The notes: a model not told the origin generated them from the letters alone. A stretch of 64,000 nucleotides of DNA from an uncultured Bacteroidales bacterium (GCA_944322585.1 CALUPB010000011.1:1-64000); one strand, 5' to 3'. Counted from the first letter of the stretch, positions 7,294 through 16,949 are shown. Made by a program: numbers and translations.

Positions 7294-9492
7294 TTACAGC
7301 AGATGTCCCCAGACTGTGAGTCCGGCCATGACGATGGATACCATGCTCATGAGTTTGATCAGGATGTTGAGCGACGGTCCTGATGTGTCCTTGAACGGGT
7401 CTCCGACGGTGTCGCCTACTATCGTGGCGTGATGGCTGTCCGAATTCTTGCCTCCGAGGTTTCCTTCCTCTACGTATTTCTTGGCATTGTCCCATGCCCC
7501 GCCTGAATTGGCCATGAAAATGGCGAGGACGAATCCTGCTCCGAGACCTCCGATAAGCAGACCCATCACTCCTGCCACTCCGAGCACGAGCCCGACAATG
7601 ACAGGTACGACTATGGCGATGAGGGACGGTACGAGCATTTCATGCTGCGCCCCTTTCGTGGAGATTTCCACGCACCGGGCATAGTCAGGTGTCGCCTCTT
7701 TCGTCAGTATGCCCTTTATTTCCCTGAACTGTCTTCTTACTTCGGATACCATCTTCTGTGCGGCACGTCCTACTGCATTCATCGTCAGTCCGCAGAACAG
7801 GAATGACATCATGGCGCCTATGAATACACCGGCAAGCACGGTAGGGTTCATGAGGTCTACATTATAATATGCCATCAGGTCGGGAATAGTCGCCTGACTG
7901 GCGTCGATGAGCTGTCCGGCAGTGTTGACGATCTGTTCTCCGGCCCTGTTCAGGGCAATCTTGATCTCTTCGAGATAGGAGGCGAGGAGGGCAAGTGCGG
8001 TAAGGGCGGCCGAACCTATCGCAAAACCCTTTCCGGTAGCGGCCGTGGTGTTTCCGAGGGCGTCGAGTATGTCTGTGCGGCGACGTACTTCAGGGTCGAG
8101 TCCGCTCATCTGGGCATTGCCTCCCGCATTGTCTGCTATCGGTCCGTAAGCATCGGTGGCAAGCGTGATTCCGAGGGTGGAAAGCATTCCTACAGACGCG
8201 ATGCCGATACCGTAAAGGCCTATGCTGAGATTTTCCGCAGAAAGCATGTCGGCCATGTCAAAGCCGATGGCGCAGAGGTATGACAGCAGGATGGCTATTG
8301 CTATCGTGATGACGGGAATGGCAGTGGATATCATTCCGAGTCCGATCCCGGATATGATTACGGTGGCCGGACCGGTCTTGGAACTTTCGGCAAGCCGCTG
8401 TGTAGGCTTGTACGAATGCGAGGTATAGTATTCGGTCGACTGGCCTATGACGATACCGGCCAGAAGTCCGACGATGACGGAGAATGACACTCCAAGCCAG
8501 TTCGGTATCTGCAGAAGCCAAAGCACTCCGAAAGTGGCTGCCGCAATCAGAATGGAACTCAGGTTCGTTCCGAATCCGAGAGACTTCAGGAGCTGGCTCA
8601 TGCCTGCGTTTTCCTTTGTCCTTACTGTATATATCCCTATTATGGAAAGGATGACTCCTACGGCTGCGATGATCATGGGGGCGAGCACTGCCTTGGTCTG
8701 GAGATCCGTCCCTCCCGTATAGAAGGCGGATGCCCCGAGGGCGGCAGTGGCAAGTATGGAGCCGCAGTAGGATTCATACAGGTCGGCACCCATTCCGGCC
8801 ACATCCCCTACATTGTCCCCTACATTGTCCGCTATCGTTGCCGGGTTGCGGGGGTCGTCTTCCGGTATGCCGGCCTCTACCTTGCCTACCAGATCCGCTC
8901 CTACGTCAGCGGCCTTGGTGTAGATACCTCCTCCCACTCTTGCGAAAAGGGCCTGGGTGGAGGCTCCCATTCCGAAAGTCAGCATGGTAGTGGTGACATA
9001 TACGAGTTTCTGGGCACCGGTGGCGTCTACGAATGCATTGAGGATCAGATACCAAAGGGAAATGTCAAGCAGTCCGAGGCCCACTACGGTCAGTCCCATC
9101 ACCGCTCCTGAACGGAATGCGAGTTTGAGACCGGAATTGAGTGATCTTCCGGTGGCATTCGCTGTCCTTGCGGAAGCGTATGTAGCCGTTTTCATCCCGA
9201 CGAATCCTGCCAGTCCTGAAAAGAAGCCTCCGGTCAGGAATGCGAACGGTACCCAGGGATTCTGTATCCCGAATACGGCAAGGACGGCAAAGACCAGGGC
9301 AAGGATGACAAATACGATGGTCACGACCTTGTACTGTTGTTTGAGATAAGCCATCGCCCCTTTCCTTACATACAGGGCAATCTCTTTCATTGTCACTGTC
9401 CCTTCACTCTCTTTCATCATCTGTCGGAAAAAGATCCAGGCGAACAGCAGGGCCGCGACTGCGGCGGCCGGTACCAGGTAGAATAGGTTCAT
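7294..9492 (-). CDS. hppA: membrane-bound ion-translocating pyrophosphatase
   Basis: About 732 residues with some 15-16 membrane segments. It hydrolyses pyrophosphate and pumps Na+ and/or H+ out of the cytoplasm. The substrate-binding signature is present (the DVGADLVGKVE segment, DDPRNPATIADNVGDNVGD, and near the end GNLGGKNSDSHHATIVGDTVGDPFKDTSGP). The GNTTAATGKGFAIGSAALTAL segment carries Ala-Ala where K+-independent proton pumps have Lys, the mark of the K+-dependent group that includes Na+ and Na+/H+ pumps. The ATG at 9492 is preferred over an in-frame TTG at 9501. A TAAGTTTG promoter element lies about 27 bases upstream. Confidence 0.96.
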   Translation of the reverse strand: MNLFYLVPAAAVAALLFAWIFFRQMMKESEGTVTMKEIALYVRKGAMAYLKQQYKVVTIVFVILALVFAVLAVFGIQNPWVPFAFLTGGFFSGLAGFVGMKTATYASARTANATGRSLNSGLKLAFRSGAVMGLTVVGLGLLDISLWYLILNAFVDATGAQKLVYVTTTMLTFGMGASTQALFARVGGGIYTKAADVGADLVGKVEAGIPEDDPRNPATIADNVGDNVGDVAGMGADLYESYCGSILATAALGASAFYTGGTDLQTKAVLAPMIIAAVGVILSIIGIYTVRTKENAGMSQLLKSLGFGTNLSSILIAAATFGVLWLLQIPNWLGVSFSVIVGLLAGIVIGQSTEYYTSHSYKPTQRLAESSKTGPATVIISGIGLGMISTAIPVITIAIAILLSYLCAIGFDMADMLSAENLSIGLYGIGIASVGMLSTLGITLATDAYGPIADNAGGNAQMSGLDPEVRRRTDILDALGNTTAATGKGFAIGSAALTALALLASYLEEIKIALNRAGEQIVNTAGQLIDASQATIPDLMAYYNVDLMNPTVLAGVFIGAMMSFLFCGLTMNAVGRAAQKMVSEVRRQFREIKGILTKEATPDYARCVEISTKGAQHEMLVPSLIAIVVPVIVGLVLGVAGVMGLLIGGLGAGFVLAIFMANSGGAWDNAKKYVEEGNLGGKNSDSHHATIVGDTVGDPFKDTSGPSLNILIKLMSMVSIVMAGLTVWGHLL

Positions 9493-9518
9493 AATTGTCA
9501 ATAATGTGATTTATCCTA

Positions 9519-9526
9519 CAAACTTA
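9519..9526 (-). promoter_or_regulatory. -7 promoter element for hppA
   Basis: The minus strand reads TAAGTTTG, an exact TAnnTTTG match, 27 bases before the hppA ATG and back to back with the element of the divergent nagB-like gene. Confidence 0.6.
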
Positions 9527-9551
9527 TCTATAATTTTCCGATTTTTATTTA

Positions 9552-9559
9552 TAATTTTG
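9552..9559 (+). promoter_or_regulatory. -7 promoter element for the nagB-lmbE fusion gene
   Basis: TAATTTTG matches TAnnTTTG and lies 26 bases before the ATG at 9586. Confidence 0.6.
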
Positions 9560-9585
9560 TAAAATCCTTAAAAATTTATTCGGGT

Positions 9586-11502
9586 ATGAAACATTTTTCT
9601 TTGCCAAAAGACGGAGGTCTTATTGAAAAGGATTTGCCGAAAGACATCCTTCACAGCTATGAAAAGATACCTGTAGAACTTTTCCCCGAACCGCAGGAAG
9701 CCAGTGTGGCCATCGCGGAAGAGATCATAGATGCAATCAGGTCGCACACAGGAGGCAGGTTCAAACTCGGACTCACGACCGGTACCTCTCCGATTTACCT
9801 TTACAATGAACTTGTGAACAGGTACAAGGCAGGCGAAGTGTCTTTCGCTGATGTGGAATTCTTCAGTATAGACGAATATTATCCTTTCTCTCCGGAGGAA
9901 AGACAGAGCCGGAACAGGAGGATCCATGATGAACTGCTGAGCCAGATAGATGCGAAAGAAGAGAATATCCATATTCCGGACGGCACGGTGGACGAGTCGG
10001 CCATATCGGACTGGTGTGCGGAATACGACAGGGCGGCCTCCGGCCTGGACATACTTGTGATGGGCATCGGGACAGAGGGGCAGATAGGCTTCAATGAGGT
10101 GGGTTCTTCGGAGAAAAGCCGGACGCGCACTATCCTGATGTCGTACAGGACCAGGAAACTTCAGTCAAAGAATTTCAACGGGGATATCGGTTCGACGCCG
10201 AGGGCGGCCATTACGATGGGTATCGCGACGATGATGTCCGCCAAAAGGATAATCCTGATGGCCTGGGGAGAGGACAAGACGGCTGCGGTGAAGAAAATAG
10301 TTGAAGGTCCGGTCACCCCCATGTGTCCGGCGTCGTTCCTGCAGAGGCATGACAACATTTCCCTCTATGCTGACGAGAATGCCGGAAGCGACATCATCAG
10401 GGTCGTGTCCCCGTGGATGGTCGGTCCGTGCGAATGGACTCCGAAGTTCGTGAGAAAGGCAGTCGTATGGCTTTGCCAGACAGTGCACAAGCCGATACTT
10501 AAACTTACATATTCCGATTATATAGAGAATTCCCTGAGCGGGCTTTTAGAGCAGAAAGGGGCATATGACAAGATAAACATAGATGTGTTCAATGACCTGC
10601 AGCATACCATCACCGGGTGGCCTGGAGGAAAACCGAATGCAGATGACAGCACGCGGCCGGTGGCGTCGTTGCCTTTCCCGAAGAGGGTCGTCATCTTCTC
10701 CCCTCACCCTGACGACGACGTGATTTCGATGGGCGGTACGTTCATACGGCTCGTCCAGCAGGGACATGACGTGCATGTGGCATATGAGACATCCGGCAAT
10801 GTGGCTGTGCATGACGATGTGGTGCTGCAGCATATGGATACCGCCCACGAGCTCGGCTTTGCGGATGAGTTCGACCACGTGAAGCGGATAATCGCTACCA
10901 AGCGCCGTGGGGAACCGGAGCCGAGGGAGCTGCTGGACATAAAGGGCGCGATCCGCAGGGCGGAGGCAAGGGCGGCAGTCCGTTCTTTCGGGCTTAATCC
11001 GGACACCAACGCGCATTTCCTCAATCTTCCGTTCTATGAGACAGGAGGTATAAAGAAAGGCGAGAGGACACAGAAGGACATAGATATCATAATAGCCCTT
11101 CTGCAGAAGGTAAGGCCTCATCAGATATATGTGGCCGGGGATCTCGCCGACCCGCACGGCACTCACAGGGTATGTACGGAGGCCGTACTGGAGGCGTTGG
11201 AACAGCTGCGGAACGAGGCGTGGCTCAAGGAATGCCATGTGTGGCTGTACAGGGGTGCGTGGATGGAGTGGGAGCTCGGCAAGGTGGATATGGCCGTGCC
11301 TCTCAGCCCGGATGAACTCATAATGAAGCGTCACGCCATCTACCGTCATCTGTCCCAGAAAGACATAGTACCTTTCCCCGGGGATGACAGCCGGGAGTTC
11401 TGGCAGAGGGCCGAGGAGAGGACTCAGAATACGGCCCGCCTCTATAATGAGTTGGGAATGGCCGAGTATCAGGCTATTGAGGTCTTTGTGAAGTTGTTCT
11501 GA
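9586..11502 (+). CDS. NagB-like glucosamine-6-phosphate deaminase fused to LmbE/PIG-L deacetylase
   Basis: A 638-residue two-domain protein. Residues ~30-310 are NagB-like (LGLTTGTSPIYLY phosphate-binding loop, SIDEYYP, GFNEVGS, SRTR). Residues ~365-638 are a PIG-L/LmbE zinc deacetylase (SPHPDDDVISMGGTF, later DLADPHGTHR). This fusion is known in Bacteroidota and is thought to act on amino sugars. The catalytic segment that normally reads GIGxDGHIAFNEP is GIGTEGQIGFNEVGS here: the catalytic histidine is Gln166 (codon CAG) and the preceding Asp is Glu164. The first domain may therefore have lost or changed its deaminase activity. A sialate O-acetylesterase gene follows 18 bases downstream, so the pair probably serves sialic acid or amino-sugar use. 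Confidence 0.88.
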   Translation: MKHFSLPKDGGLIEKDLPKDILHSYEKIPVELFPEPQEASVAIAEEIIDAIRSHTGGRFKLGLTTGTSPIYLYNELVNRYKAGEVSFADVEFFSIDEYYPFSPEERQSRNRRIHDELLSQIDAKEENIHIPDGTVDESAISDWCAEYDRAASGLDILVMGIGTEGQIGFNEVGSSEKSRTRTILMSYRTRKLQSKNFNGDIGSTPRAAITMGIATMMSAKRIILMAWGEDKTAAVKKIVEGPVTPMCPASFLQRHDNISLYADENAGSDIIRVVSPWMVGPCEWTPKFVRKAVVWLCQTVHKPILKLTYSDYIENSLSGLLEQKGAYDKINIDVFNDLQHTITGWPGGKPNADDSTRPVASLPFPKRVVIFSPHPDDDVISMGGTFIRLVQQGHDVHVAYETSGNVAVHDDVVLQHMDTAHELGFADEFDHVKRIIATKRRGEPEPRELLDIKGAIRRAEARAAVRSFGLNPDTNAHFLNLPFYETGGIKKGERTQKDIDIIIALLQKVRPHQIYVAGDLADPHGTHRVCTEAVLEALEQLRNEAWLKECHVWLYRGAWMEWELGKVDMAVPLSPDELIMKRHAIYRHLSQKDIVPFPGDDSREFWQRAEERTQNTARLYNELGMAEYQAIEVFVKLF

Positions 11503-11520
11503 CAAATAATCGGATAAAAT

Positions 11521-12942
11521 ATGAAGAAATTGTTTTTAATGGCGGCCGTGTTCGGTATGGCCGTGTCTGCGCAGGCCAAGGTGACGCTTCCGCAGATTTT
11601 CGGGGACAATATGGTGCTCCAGCAGCAGACAGACGTCAAATTCTGGGGTAAGGCCGAGCCTTCTTCCAAGGTGACTGTCCGTCCTTCCTGGGACAGGAAG
11701 GCTGCGGTCACGGTAACTTCCGGAGAGGACGGAAAATGGACGGCGACCGTAGCGACTCCTCCGGCAGGAGGCCCTTATACGGTCGAGATCAGTGACGGGG
11801 ACAAGCTGGTCCTCAATAATGTGCTCGTAGGGGAAGTGTGGTTCTGCTCCGGGCAGTCCAACATGGAGATGCCCGTAATGGGATTCGGCTCCCAGCCTGT
11901 GGAAGGAAGTGCGGATGTGATCATGAAGGCCGTGCCATCGACTCCGATACGGTTCTGCACCGTGAAAAGGACTGTGGCAGTCGTTCCCCAGGAGGACTGC
12001 GAGACGAAGTGGATGGAAAACACGCCGGATGCAGTTGCCGGAGCAAGCGCTACGGCATATTTCTTCGCGCAGTATCTCCAGGATGTCCTTGATGTACCGG
12101 TAGGGCTGATTATCTCCGACTGGGGCGGAACTGCAATCGAGGCCTGGATGGACAGGGAGACGATTGCATCCGGATTTCCGGAGTTCGACCTTTCGTTCAT
12201 AGACAGAAACGAGGTGCAGAAAAATGTATCCGGTACTCCTACCCAGCTCTACAACGCCATGGTGGCACCCTTGATCCCTTATACGATAAAGGGTATGCTC
12301 TGGTATCAGGGAGAGGCCAATATCGGCAGGCCGGAACAGTACAGGAAACTGATGTCCGCATATGTACAGATGATGAGGGACAGATGGAAGCTCGGCGAGA
12401 TACCGTTCTATTATGTGCAGATAGCCCCTTATGCATACGGAGATCCTCAGGCTCTCGGTTCGGCATATCTCCGCGAGGCGCAGATGCTGAGCCAGAACGA
12501 CATTCCCAACTGCGGGATGGCAGTGACCCTTGACGCAGGAGATGAAGGGTGCATCCATCCGGCGAAGAAGCGTGAAGTCGGGGAGCGTCTTGCCCTGATG
12601 GCCCTTCATCAGACCTATGGCAGGCAGACGATCAATCCATATTCACCGATATATGAATCATGGGAGGTCAAGGACGGCAGGATCTTCGTGAAATTCAGCA
12701 GGGCCGAAGGCGGACTTGCCCCGCTCGGGCACAGGCTCGGAGGCTTTGAGGTCGCAGGCCCGGACAAGGTGTTCTATCCTGCCGAGGCCGTGGTGGAAAG
12801 AGGCGATAAGGTACGGGTCATCTGTCCGGAGCAGGTTGCGGAGCCGGCAGCAGTGCGCTACGGTTTCCATAACTGCGCGGAGGCGTCTCTCTATAATCTT
12901 TACGGCATTCCGGCCTCGCCTTTCCGTACCGACAACTGGTAG
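11521..12942 (+). CDS. sialate O-acetylesterase
   Basis: A 473-residue secreted SGNH-type esterase that removes O-acetyl groups from sialic acids. A signal peptide (MKKLFLMAAVFGMAVSAQA) is followed by the family start (LPQIFGDNMVLQQ) and an N-terminal beta domain. GQSNMEMPV then carries the catalytic serine, LWYQGEAN is the conserved block, and DEGCIHPAKKREVGERLA holds the C-terminal catalytic histidine. It follows the NagB-LmbE gene by 18 bases and probably shares its promoter. The order suggests surface deacetylation of host or mucin glycans coupled to amino-sugar breakdown. Confidence 0.93.
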   Translation: MKKLFLMAAVFGMAVSAQAKVTLPQIFGDNMVLQQQTDVKFWGKAEPSSKVTVRPSWDRKAAVTVTSGEDGKWTATVATPPAGGPYTVEISDGDKLVLNNVLVGEVWFCSGQSNMEMPVMGFGSQPVEGSADVIMKAVPSTPIRFCTVKRTVAVVPQEDCETKWMENTPDAVAGASATAYFFAQYLQDVLDVPVGLIISDWGGTAIEAWMDRETIASGFPEFDLSFIDRNEVQKNVSGTPTQLYNAMVAPLIPYTIKGMLWYQGEANIGRPEQYRKLMSAYVQMMRDRWKLGEIPFYYVQIAPYAYGDPQALGSAYLREAQMLSQNDIPNCGMAVTLDAGDEGCIHPAKKREVGERLALMALHQTYGRQTINPYSPIYESWEVKDGRIFVKFSRAEGGLAPLGHRLGGFEVAGPDKVFYPAEAVVERGDKVRVICPEQVAEPAAVRYGFHNCAEASLYNLYGIPASPFRTDNW

Positions 12943-12993
12943 ATAACGTATTGCACCCTTCAGAAGGGTCTTATATAGGAAAAATCGCCGGTC

Positions 12994-13036
12994 GCGGACA
13001 GCAGTGCAAATACATTTGCTCTGCTGTCCGCTTTTA
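12994..13036 (+). terminator. intrinsic terminator after the sialate O-acetylesterase gene
   Basis: A long stem (GCGGACAGCAG pairing with CTGCTGTCCGC, extended by GCAAAT/ATTTGC around a short loop, one unpaired base on each side) is followed by TTTTATTTAT. It separates the preceding operon from the suf promoter that begins three bases later. Confidence 0.85.
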
Positions 13037-13038
13037 TT

Positions 13039-13046
13039 TATCTTTG
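13039..13046 (+). promoter_or_regulatory. -7 promoter element for the suf operon
   Basis: TATCTTTG matches TAnnTTTG, and a TTTG lies 20 bases upstream (13015-13018, inside the terminator stem). The predicted leader to the sufB ATG is about 65 nt. Confidence 0.6.
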
Positions 13047-13118
13047 CAGGTTCTGGCATAGGTTGCGTGGCGGCAGACAGCCGGACGTGACGGCAGCTTG
13101 TCAGACAGACAACGGATT

Positions 13119-14564
13119 ATGGACGCGAATACGGAAAAAGATATACTTGAAGGTCTTGCAAGTAAGGAATACGAGCATGGCTTCGTGACGGATGTGGATC
13201 AGGAGTTCATACCCAAGGGTTTGAATGAGGATATAATCCGTCTGATTTCGGCCAAGAAGGAGGAACCGGAATGGCTTCTTGCATTCAGGTTGGAGGCATT
13301 CCGCAGGTGGCAGAAGATGAAGATGCCCTCATGGGCGCATCTGGATATACCTGAAATCGATTTCCAGGATATCATCTATTATGCGGCACCGAAGAAAGAC
13401 AGTGACAGACCGAAGGAGATAGATCCGGAACTCGAGGCGACTTTCGAGAAGCTCGGGATTCCGATAAATGAACGCGCAGCTCTTGCAGGAGTGGCGGTGG
13501 ATGCCGTCTTCGACTCCGTTTCGGTCACGACAACTTTCCGCAAGGCTCTGGCTGACAAAGGTATCATATTCTGTTCCTTTTCGGAGGCTGTGAAAGAGCA
13601 TCCGGATCTTGTCAGGAAATATCTCGCTTCCGTGGTTCCGGTCGGGGACAATTTCTATTCGGCCCTCAATTCGGCCGTTTTCAGCGACGGATCGTTCTGC
13701 TATATCCCGAAAGGGGTCAGATGTCCGATGGAACTTTCGAGCTATTTCAGGATAAACGCACGGGGGACCGGTCAGTTCGAAAGGACCCTGATTGTAGCTG
13801 ACGAAGGTTCATATGTAAGCTATATGGAAGGCTGTACGGCCCCGATGAGGGATGAGAACCAGCTTCATGCCGCCGTGGTGGAAATCGTTGTGGAGAAGGA
13901 TGCCGAGGTGAAATATTCCACTGTCCAGAACTGGTATCCCGGCGATGCCGAAGGCAGGGGAGGGATATTCAATTTCGTGACCAAGAGGGGGATATGCAAG
14001 GGAAGCGGAAGCCATCTTTCCTGGACCCAGGTCGAGACCGGTTCGGCGATTACCTGGAAATACCCGTCCACCATCCTGAAAGGAGACAATTCCTCTTCGG
14101 AATTCTATTCCGTGGCTGTCACCAACAATTTCCAGCAGGCCGACACGGGGACCAAGATGATACATGTCGGGAAGAATACCCGCAGCAGAATCGTCAGCAA
14201 GGGAATATCCGCAGGCCATAGCCAGAACAGCTACCGGGGTCTGGTGAAGATGCTGCCGGGAGCGGAGAACGCCAGGAATTTCTCCCAGTGCGACAGCCTG
14301 CTCATAGGTGACAGGTGCGGGGCGCATACCTTTCCCGATATACAGAATGCCAGCCGTACGGCTGTCGTGGAGCATGAGGCTACTACATCCAAGATAAGCG
14401 AAGACCAGCTGTTCTACTGCAACCAGAGAGGCATAGGGTCGGAAGAGGCCGTGGGGCTGATTGTCAACGGCTATGCGCGGGAGGTGCTTTCCAAGCTGCC
14501 GATGGAGTTCGCCGTAGAGGCACAGAAACTCCTTTCCGTATCGTTGGAGGGTTCTGTAGGATAG
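13119..14564 (+). CDS. sufB: Fe-S cluster assembly scaffold SufB
   Basis: About 481 residues. SufB forms the SufBC2D scaffold on which iron-sulfur clusters are built. Family hallmarks include YYAAPKK, the [15 protein letters not shown] helix, [24 protein letters not shown], the beta-helix core with [20 protein letters not shown], the [15 protein letters not shown] repeat, and the C-terminal [20 protein letters not shown]. The ATG at 13119 is chosen over a TTG at 13098. It is the first gene of a sufB-pnuC-sufC-sufD run; the expected next gene, sufC, is displaced by a transporter gene. Confidence 0.96.
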   Translation: MDANTEKDILEGLASKEYEHGFVTDVDQEFIPKGLNEDIIRLISAKKEEPEWLLAFRLEAFRRWQKMKMPSWAHLDIPEIDFQDIIYYAAPKKDSDRPKEIDPELEATFEKLGIPINERAALAGVAVDAVFDSVSVTTTFRKALADKGIIFCSFSEAVKEHPDLVRKYLASVVPVGDNFYSALNSAVFSDGSFCYIPKGVRCPMELSSYFRINARGTGQFERTLIVADEGSYVSYMEGCTAPMRDENQLHAAVVEIVVEKDAEVKYSTVQNWYPGDAEGRGGIFNFVTKRGICKGSGSHLSWTQVETGSAITWKYPSTILKGDNSSSEFYSVAVTNNFQQADTGTKMIHVGKNTRSRIVSKGISAGHSQNSYRGLVKMLPGAENARNFSQCDSLLIGDRCGAHTFPDIQNASRTAVVEHEATTSKISEDQLFYCNQRGIGSEEAVGLIVNGYAREVLSKLPMEFAVEAQKLLSVSLEGSVG

Positions 14565-14633
14565 CCCGTATTCCAGAACGGGATACATCGGATTCCGGTC
14601 TGCCTTTCCGGGACCGGATCCGAAGAAAAGGAC

Positions 14634-15320
14634 ATGAAATTTGACGCAGGAGAAATACAGATGCATGACATTATAAATTACAGTCTTTTTACCATCGGTG
14701 GAGACACTCCGGTGCTGCTGATAGATCTGCTGACCTCGATGGCAGGTCTTGCCTGCGTATTCCTGGCCGGCCGCAACAGCAGATACAATTTCTGGGTAGG
14801 CTACCTTTACACGTTCCTGCTTTTCCTGATGTTCTGGAACAAGCACCTGTATGCAAGTCTGCTGCTTCAGCCGGTTTCATTGGGTATCAATATCCTGGGA
14901 CATTACAGGTGGACCCATCCGCGGAAAGAGGAGGAAAGTGCTGCGGATCATTCTGCCCTGAAGGTCTCGATGCTGACATGGCCGCAGAGAACAGCTGCGG
15001 TGGCGTCCGTATTCGTTCTCGCATGGGTGTGGGGATGGCTGCTCAGCATGATGGGTAACAGATGGTTCACAGGTGTTTTCCCGTCTGATCCGGTACCGTA
15101 TCTTGATGCCTGCGTGACTGTCCTGATACTTCTGTCCCAGTTCCTTTCGGCATTGAAGAAATGGGACTGCTGGATCGGATGGCTGCTTGTGAATGTTACC
15201 CAGATGGCTTTGCATATTTCAGTAGGACATGTGTTCATGCCGGTTGTATGCGGGCTGTATCTTATTAACGGGATAGTGTCGCTGTTCAACTGGTTCAGAC
15301 TGTACAGGCAGGGCTCCTGA
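14634..15320 (+). CDS. pnuC: PnuC-family vitamin transporter (nicotinamide riboside or thiamine type)
   Basis: A 228-residue, roughly seven-helix membrane protein of the PnuC family, which facilitates uptake of non-phosphorylated vitamin precursors. Recognisable parts are NFWVGYLYTFLLFLMFWNKHLYASLLLQ, the LGHYRW segment, and the family's Trp-rich substrate-site motif as KKWDCWIGWLLVNV, followed by SVGHVFMPVVCGLYLINGI. Two starts are possible (14634 or 14661), both with a purine-rich stretch upstream. It sits between sufB and sufC, 69 and 80 bases from them and co-directional, which is unusual. Whether the substrate is nicotinamide riboside or thiamine cannot be decided from sequence alone. 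Confidence 0.85.
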   Translation: MKFDAGEIQMHDIINYSLFTIGGDTPVLLIDLLTSMAGLACVFLAGRNSRYNFWVGYLYTFLLFLMFWNKHLYASLLLQPVSLGINILGHYRWTHPRKEEESAADHSALKVSMLTWPQRTAAVASVFVLAWVWGWLLSMMGNRWFTGVFPSDPVPYLDACVTVLILLSQFLSALKKWDCWIGWLLVNVTQMALHISVGHVFMPVVCGLYLINGIVSLFNWFRLYRQGS

Positions 15321-15400
15321 CTGTAATTGTGCTGTCCCGTCCGGTAATTCCGGAAAGTATGGCGGCGGTTATGGACGGAATGTATGTAAATTTTGACGAG

Positions 15401-16153
15401 ATGAACGATATATTATTGGAAATAAAAGGCCTGAAGGCCGGAATAGAAGGCAAGGAAATCCTCAGGGGCGTGGATCTGACTGTCCGTAAGGGAGAGATAC
15501 ATGCCATAATGGGACCGAACGGGGCCGGCAAGAGTACGCTTTCCGCGGTTCTGGCAGGGAAGGAGAATTTCACAGTTACCGGAGGAAGCGTCATGTTTAT
15601 GGGAAAGGATCTGCTGAAGATGTCTCCTGAAGAGCGTTCATGGGCCGGTATCTTCCTGTCTTTCCAGTATCCGGTGGAGATACCGGGAGTGAGCATTACC
15701 AATTTCATGAAGACTGCCGTCAACGCCCGCCGGAAAGCATGTGGACAGGATGAGCTAAAGGCAGGGGAATTCCTGAAACTCATGAAGGAGAAGATGGCAT
15801 TCGTGCAGATGAAACCGGAATTCTCCAAAAGGGAGGTGAATGTCGGGTTCTCGGGAGGGGAGAAAAAGCGTAACGAAATTTTCCAGATGGCCATGCTCGA
15901 CCCGGTACTTTCGATACTCGACGAGACAGACAGCGGTCTGGACGTGGATGCGCTCCGGATTGTTGCAGGCGGTGTCAACACATTGCATACTCCGGAGAAA
16001 TCGGTAATAGTGATTACGCACTACCAGAGACTTCTGGACTATATCGTACCTGATGTGGTCCATGTACTCAAGGACGGAAGGATAGTGAAGACGGCCGGCA
16101 GGGAGCTCGTGGCCCGGATAGAGGCGGACGGATATGACAGTATCGGCCGGTAG
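15401..16153 (+). CDS. sufC: Fe-S cluster assembly ATPase SufC
   Basis: About 250 residues. It is the ABC-type ATPase that drives the SufBCD scaffold. It has Walker A GPNGAGKST, the Suf-typical YPVEIPGVS segment in the Q-loop region, the signature GFSGGEKKRNEI, Walker B LSILDETDSGLD and the switch histidine in VITHYQRLL. The frame is open up to 15329 with other Met codons (for example 15371), but homologues start at MNDILLEIKGL, so 15401 is used. sufD follows after 26 bases. Confidence 0.95.
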   Translation: MNDILLEIKGLKAGIEGKEILRGVDLTVRKGEIHAIMGPNGAGKSTLSAVLAGKENFTVTGGSVMFMGKDLLKMSPEERSWAGIFLSFQYPVEIPGVSITNFMKTAVNARRKACGQDELKAGEFLKLMKEKMAFVQMKPEFSKREVNVGFSGGEKKRNEIFQMAMLDPVLSILDETDSGLDVDALRIVAGGVNTLHTPEKSVIVITHYQRLLDYIVPDVVHVLKDGRIVKTAGRELVARIEADGYDSIGR

Positions 16154-16179
16154 AGCCCGGACAACCAGATGTACAAAAG

Positions 16180-16884
16180 ATGGAAAAGATATTCAATATA
16201 TATGAAGGGCAGTCCTGCAGCATGGTCATCATATGTGACGGCAAGGGCCGCAGGTTCCTGTATCCGGGAACGGAAGGAGACGTGTCGGTTCACGATGATG
16301 CCGATTTCAGCCGTGTCCTGATGGAGGCAGGTGCCGGGTTGAATATGGTCTATATCGTGATGCCCGGGGCCGTGGCGGACATCGGACTGACGGTGGATCT
16401 TGACGGGAAGGGTGCAGAGGTGACTGTTTCCGGCATATATCTCTGTGACGGTCAGGACAGGCTTTCGATACGGATGGATGTGCGGCACAATGTCCCGGAC
16501 TGCAGGTCCCGCCAGCTTTTCAAAGGCCTTGCATCCGGAACTTCCTCAACTGATTTCTACGGCAGGATTACTGTTGCGCAGGATGCGCAGAAAACGGAGG
16601 CATATCAGGAGAACCACAGTATCATCCTTTCCGACGGAGCGAAAGTGGAGACCAGACCGCAGCTTGAAATCTATGCCGATGATGTCAGATGTTCACACGG
16701 AGCCACTGTCGGAAGACTCAATGAGGAGGAACAGTTCTATATGAGGTCGCGCGGTATTCCGGCGGATGAGGCCAGAGTACTGCAGATGATATCTTTCCTG
16801 TCACCGATAATGGACAATATAGAGGATGTCCGTACGCGGGAGATAGTCATGGAGACAGTGTCGGCAGCTGTGAGGACCCTGTGA
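16180..16884 (+). CDS. sufD: short SufD-like Fe-S assembly protein
   Basis: A 234-residue protein matching the C-terminal half of SufD: beta-helix strands, then GRITVAQDAQKTEAYQENHSIILSDGAKVETRPQLEI, DVRCSHGATVGRLNEEEQFYMRSRGIP (the conserved Cys-Ser-His segment) and a helical tail. SufD proteins are usually 420-450 residues, so the N-terminal half is absent. There is no upstream room, because sufC ends 26 bases before the ATG, and no frameshift is seen, so it looks like a natural short form. No sufS cysteine desulfurase gene follows, although sufS is common at this place. Confidence 0.88.
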   Translation: MEKIFNIYEGQSCSMVIICDGKGRRFLYPGTEGDVSVHDDADFSRVLMEAGAGLNMVYIVMPGAVADIGLTVDLDGKGAEVTVSGIYLCDGQDRLSIRMDVRHNVPDCRSRQLFKGLASGTSSTDFYGRITVAQDAQKTEAYQENHSIILSDGAKVETRPQLEIYADDVRCSHGATVGRLNEEEQFYMRSRGIPADEARVLQMISFLSPIMDNIEDVRTREIVMETVSAAVRTL

Positions 16885-16949
16885 TTCCGGATGTATGCGG
16901 GTTGCGTGCATATTGCCGCAAAGCGGAGGAACAGTCTGGAATTCCCGCT

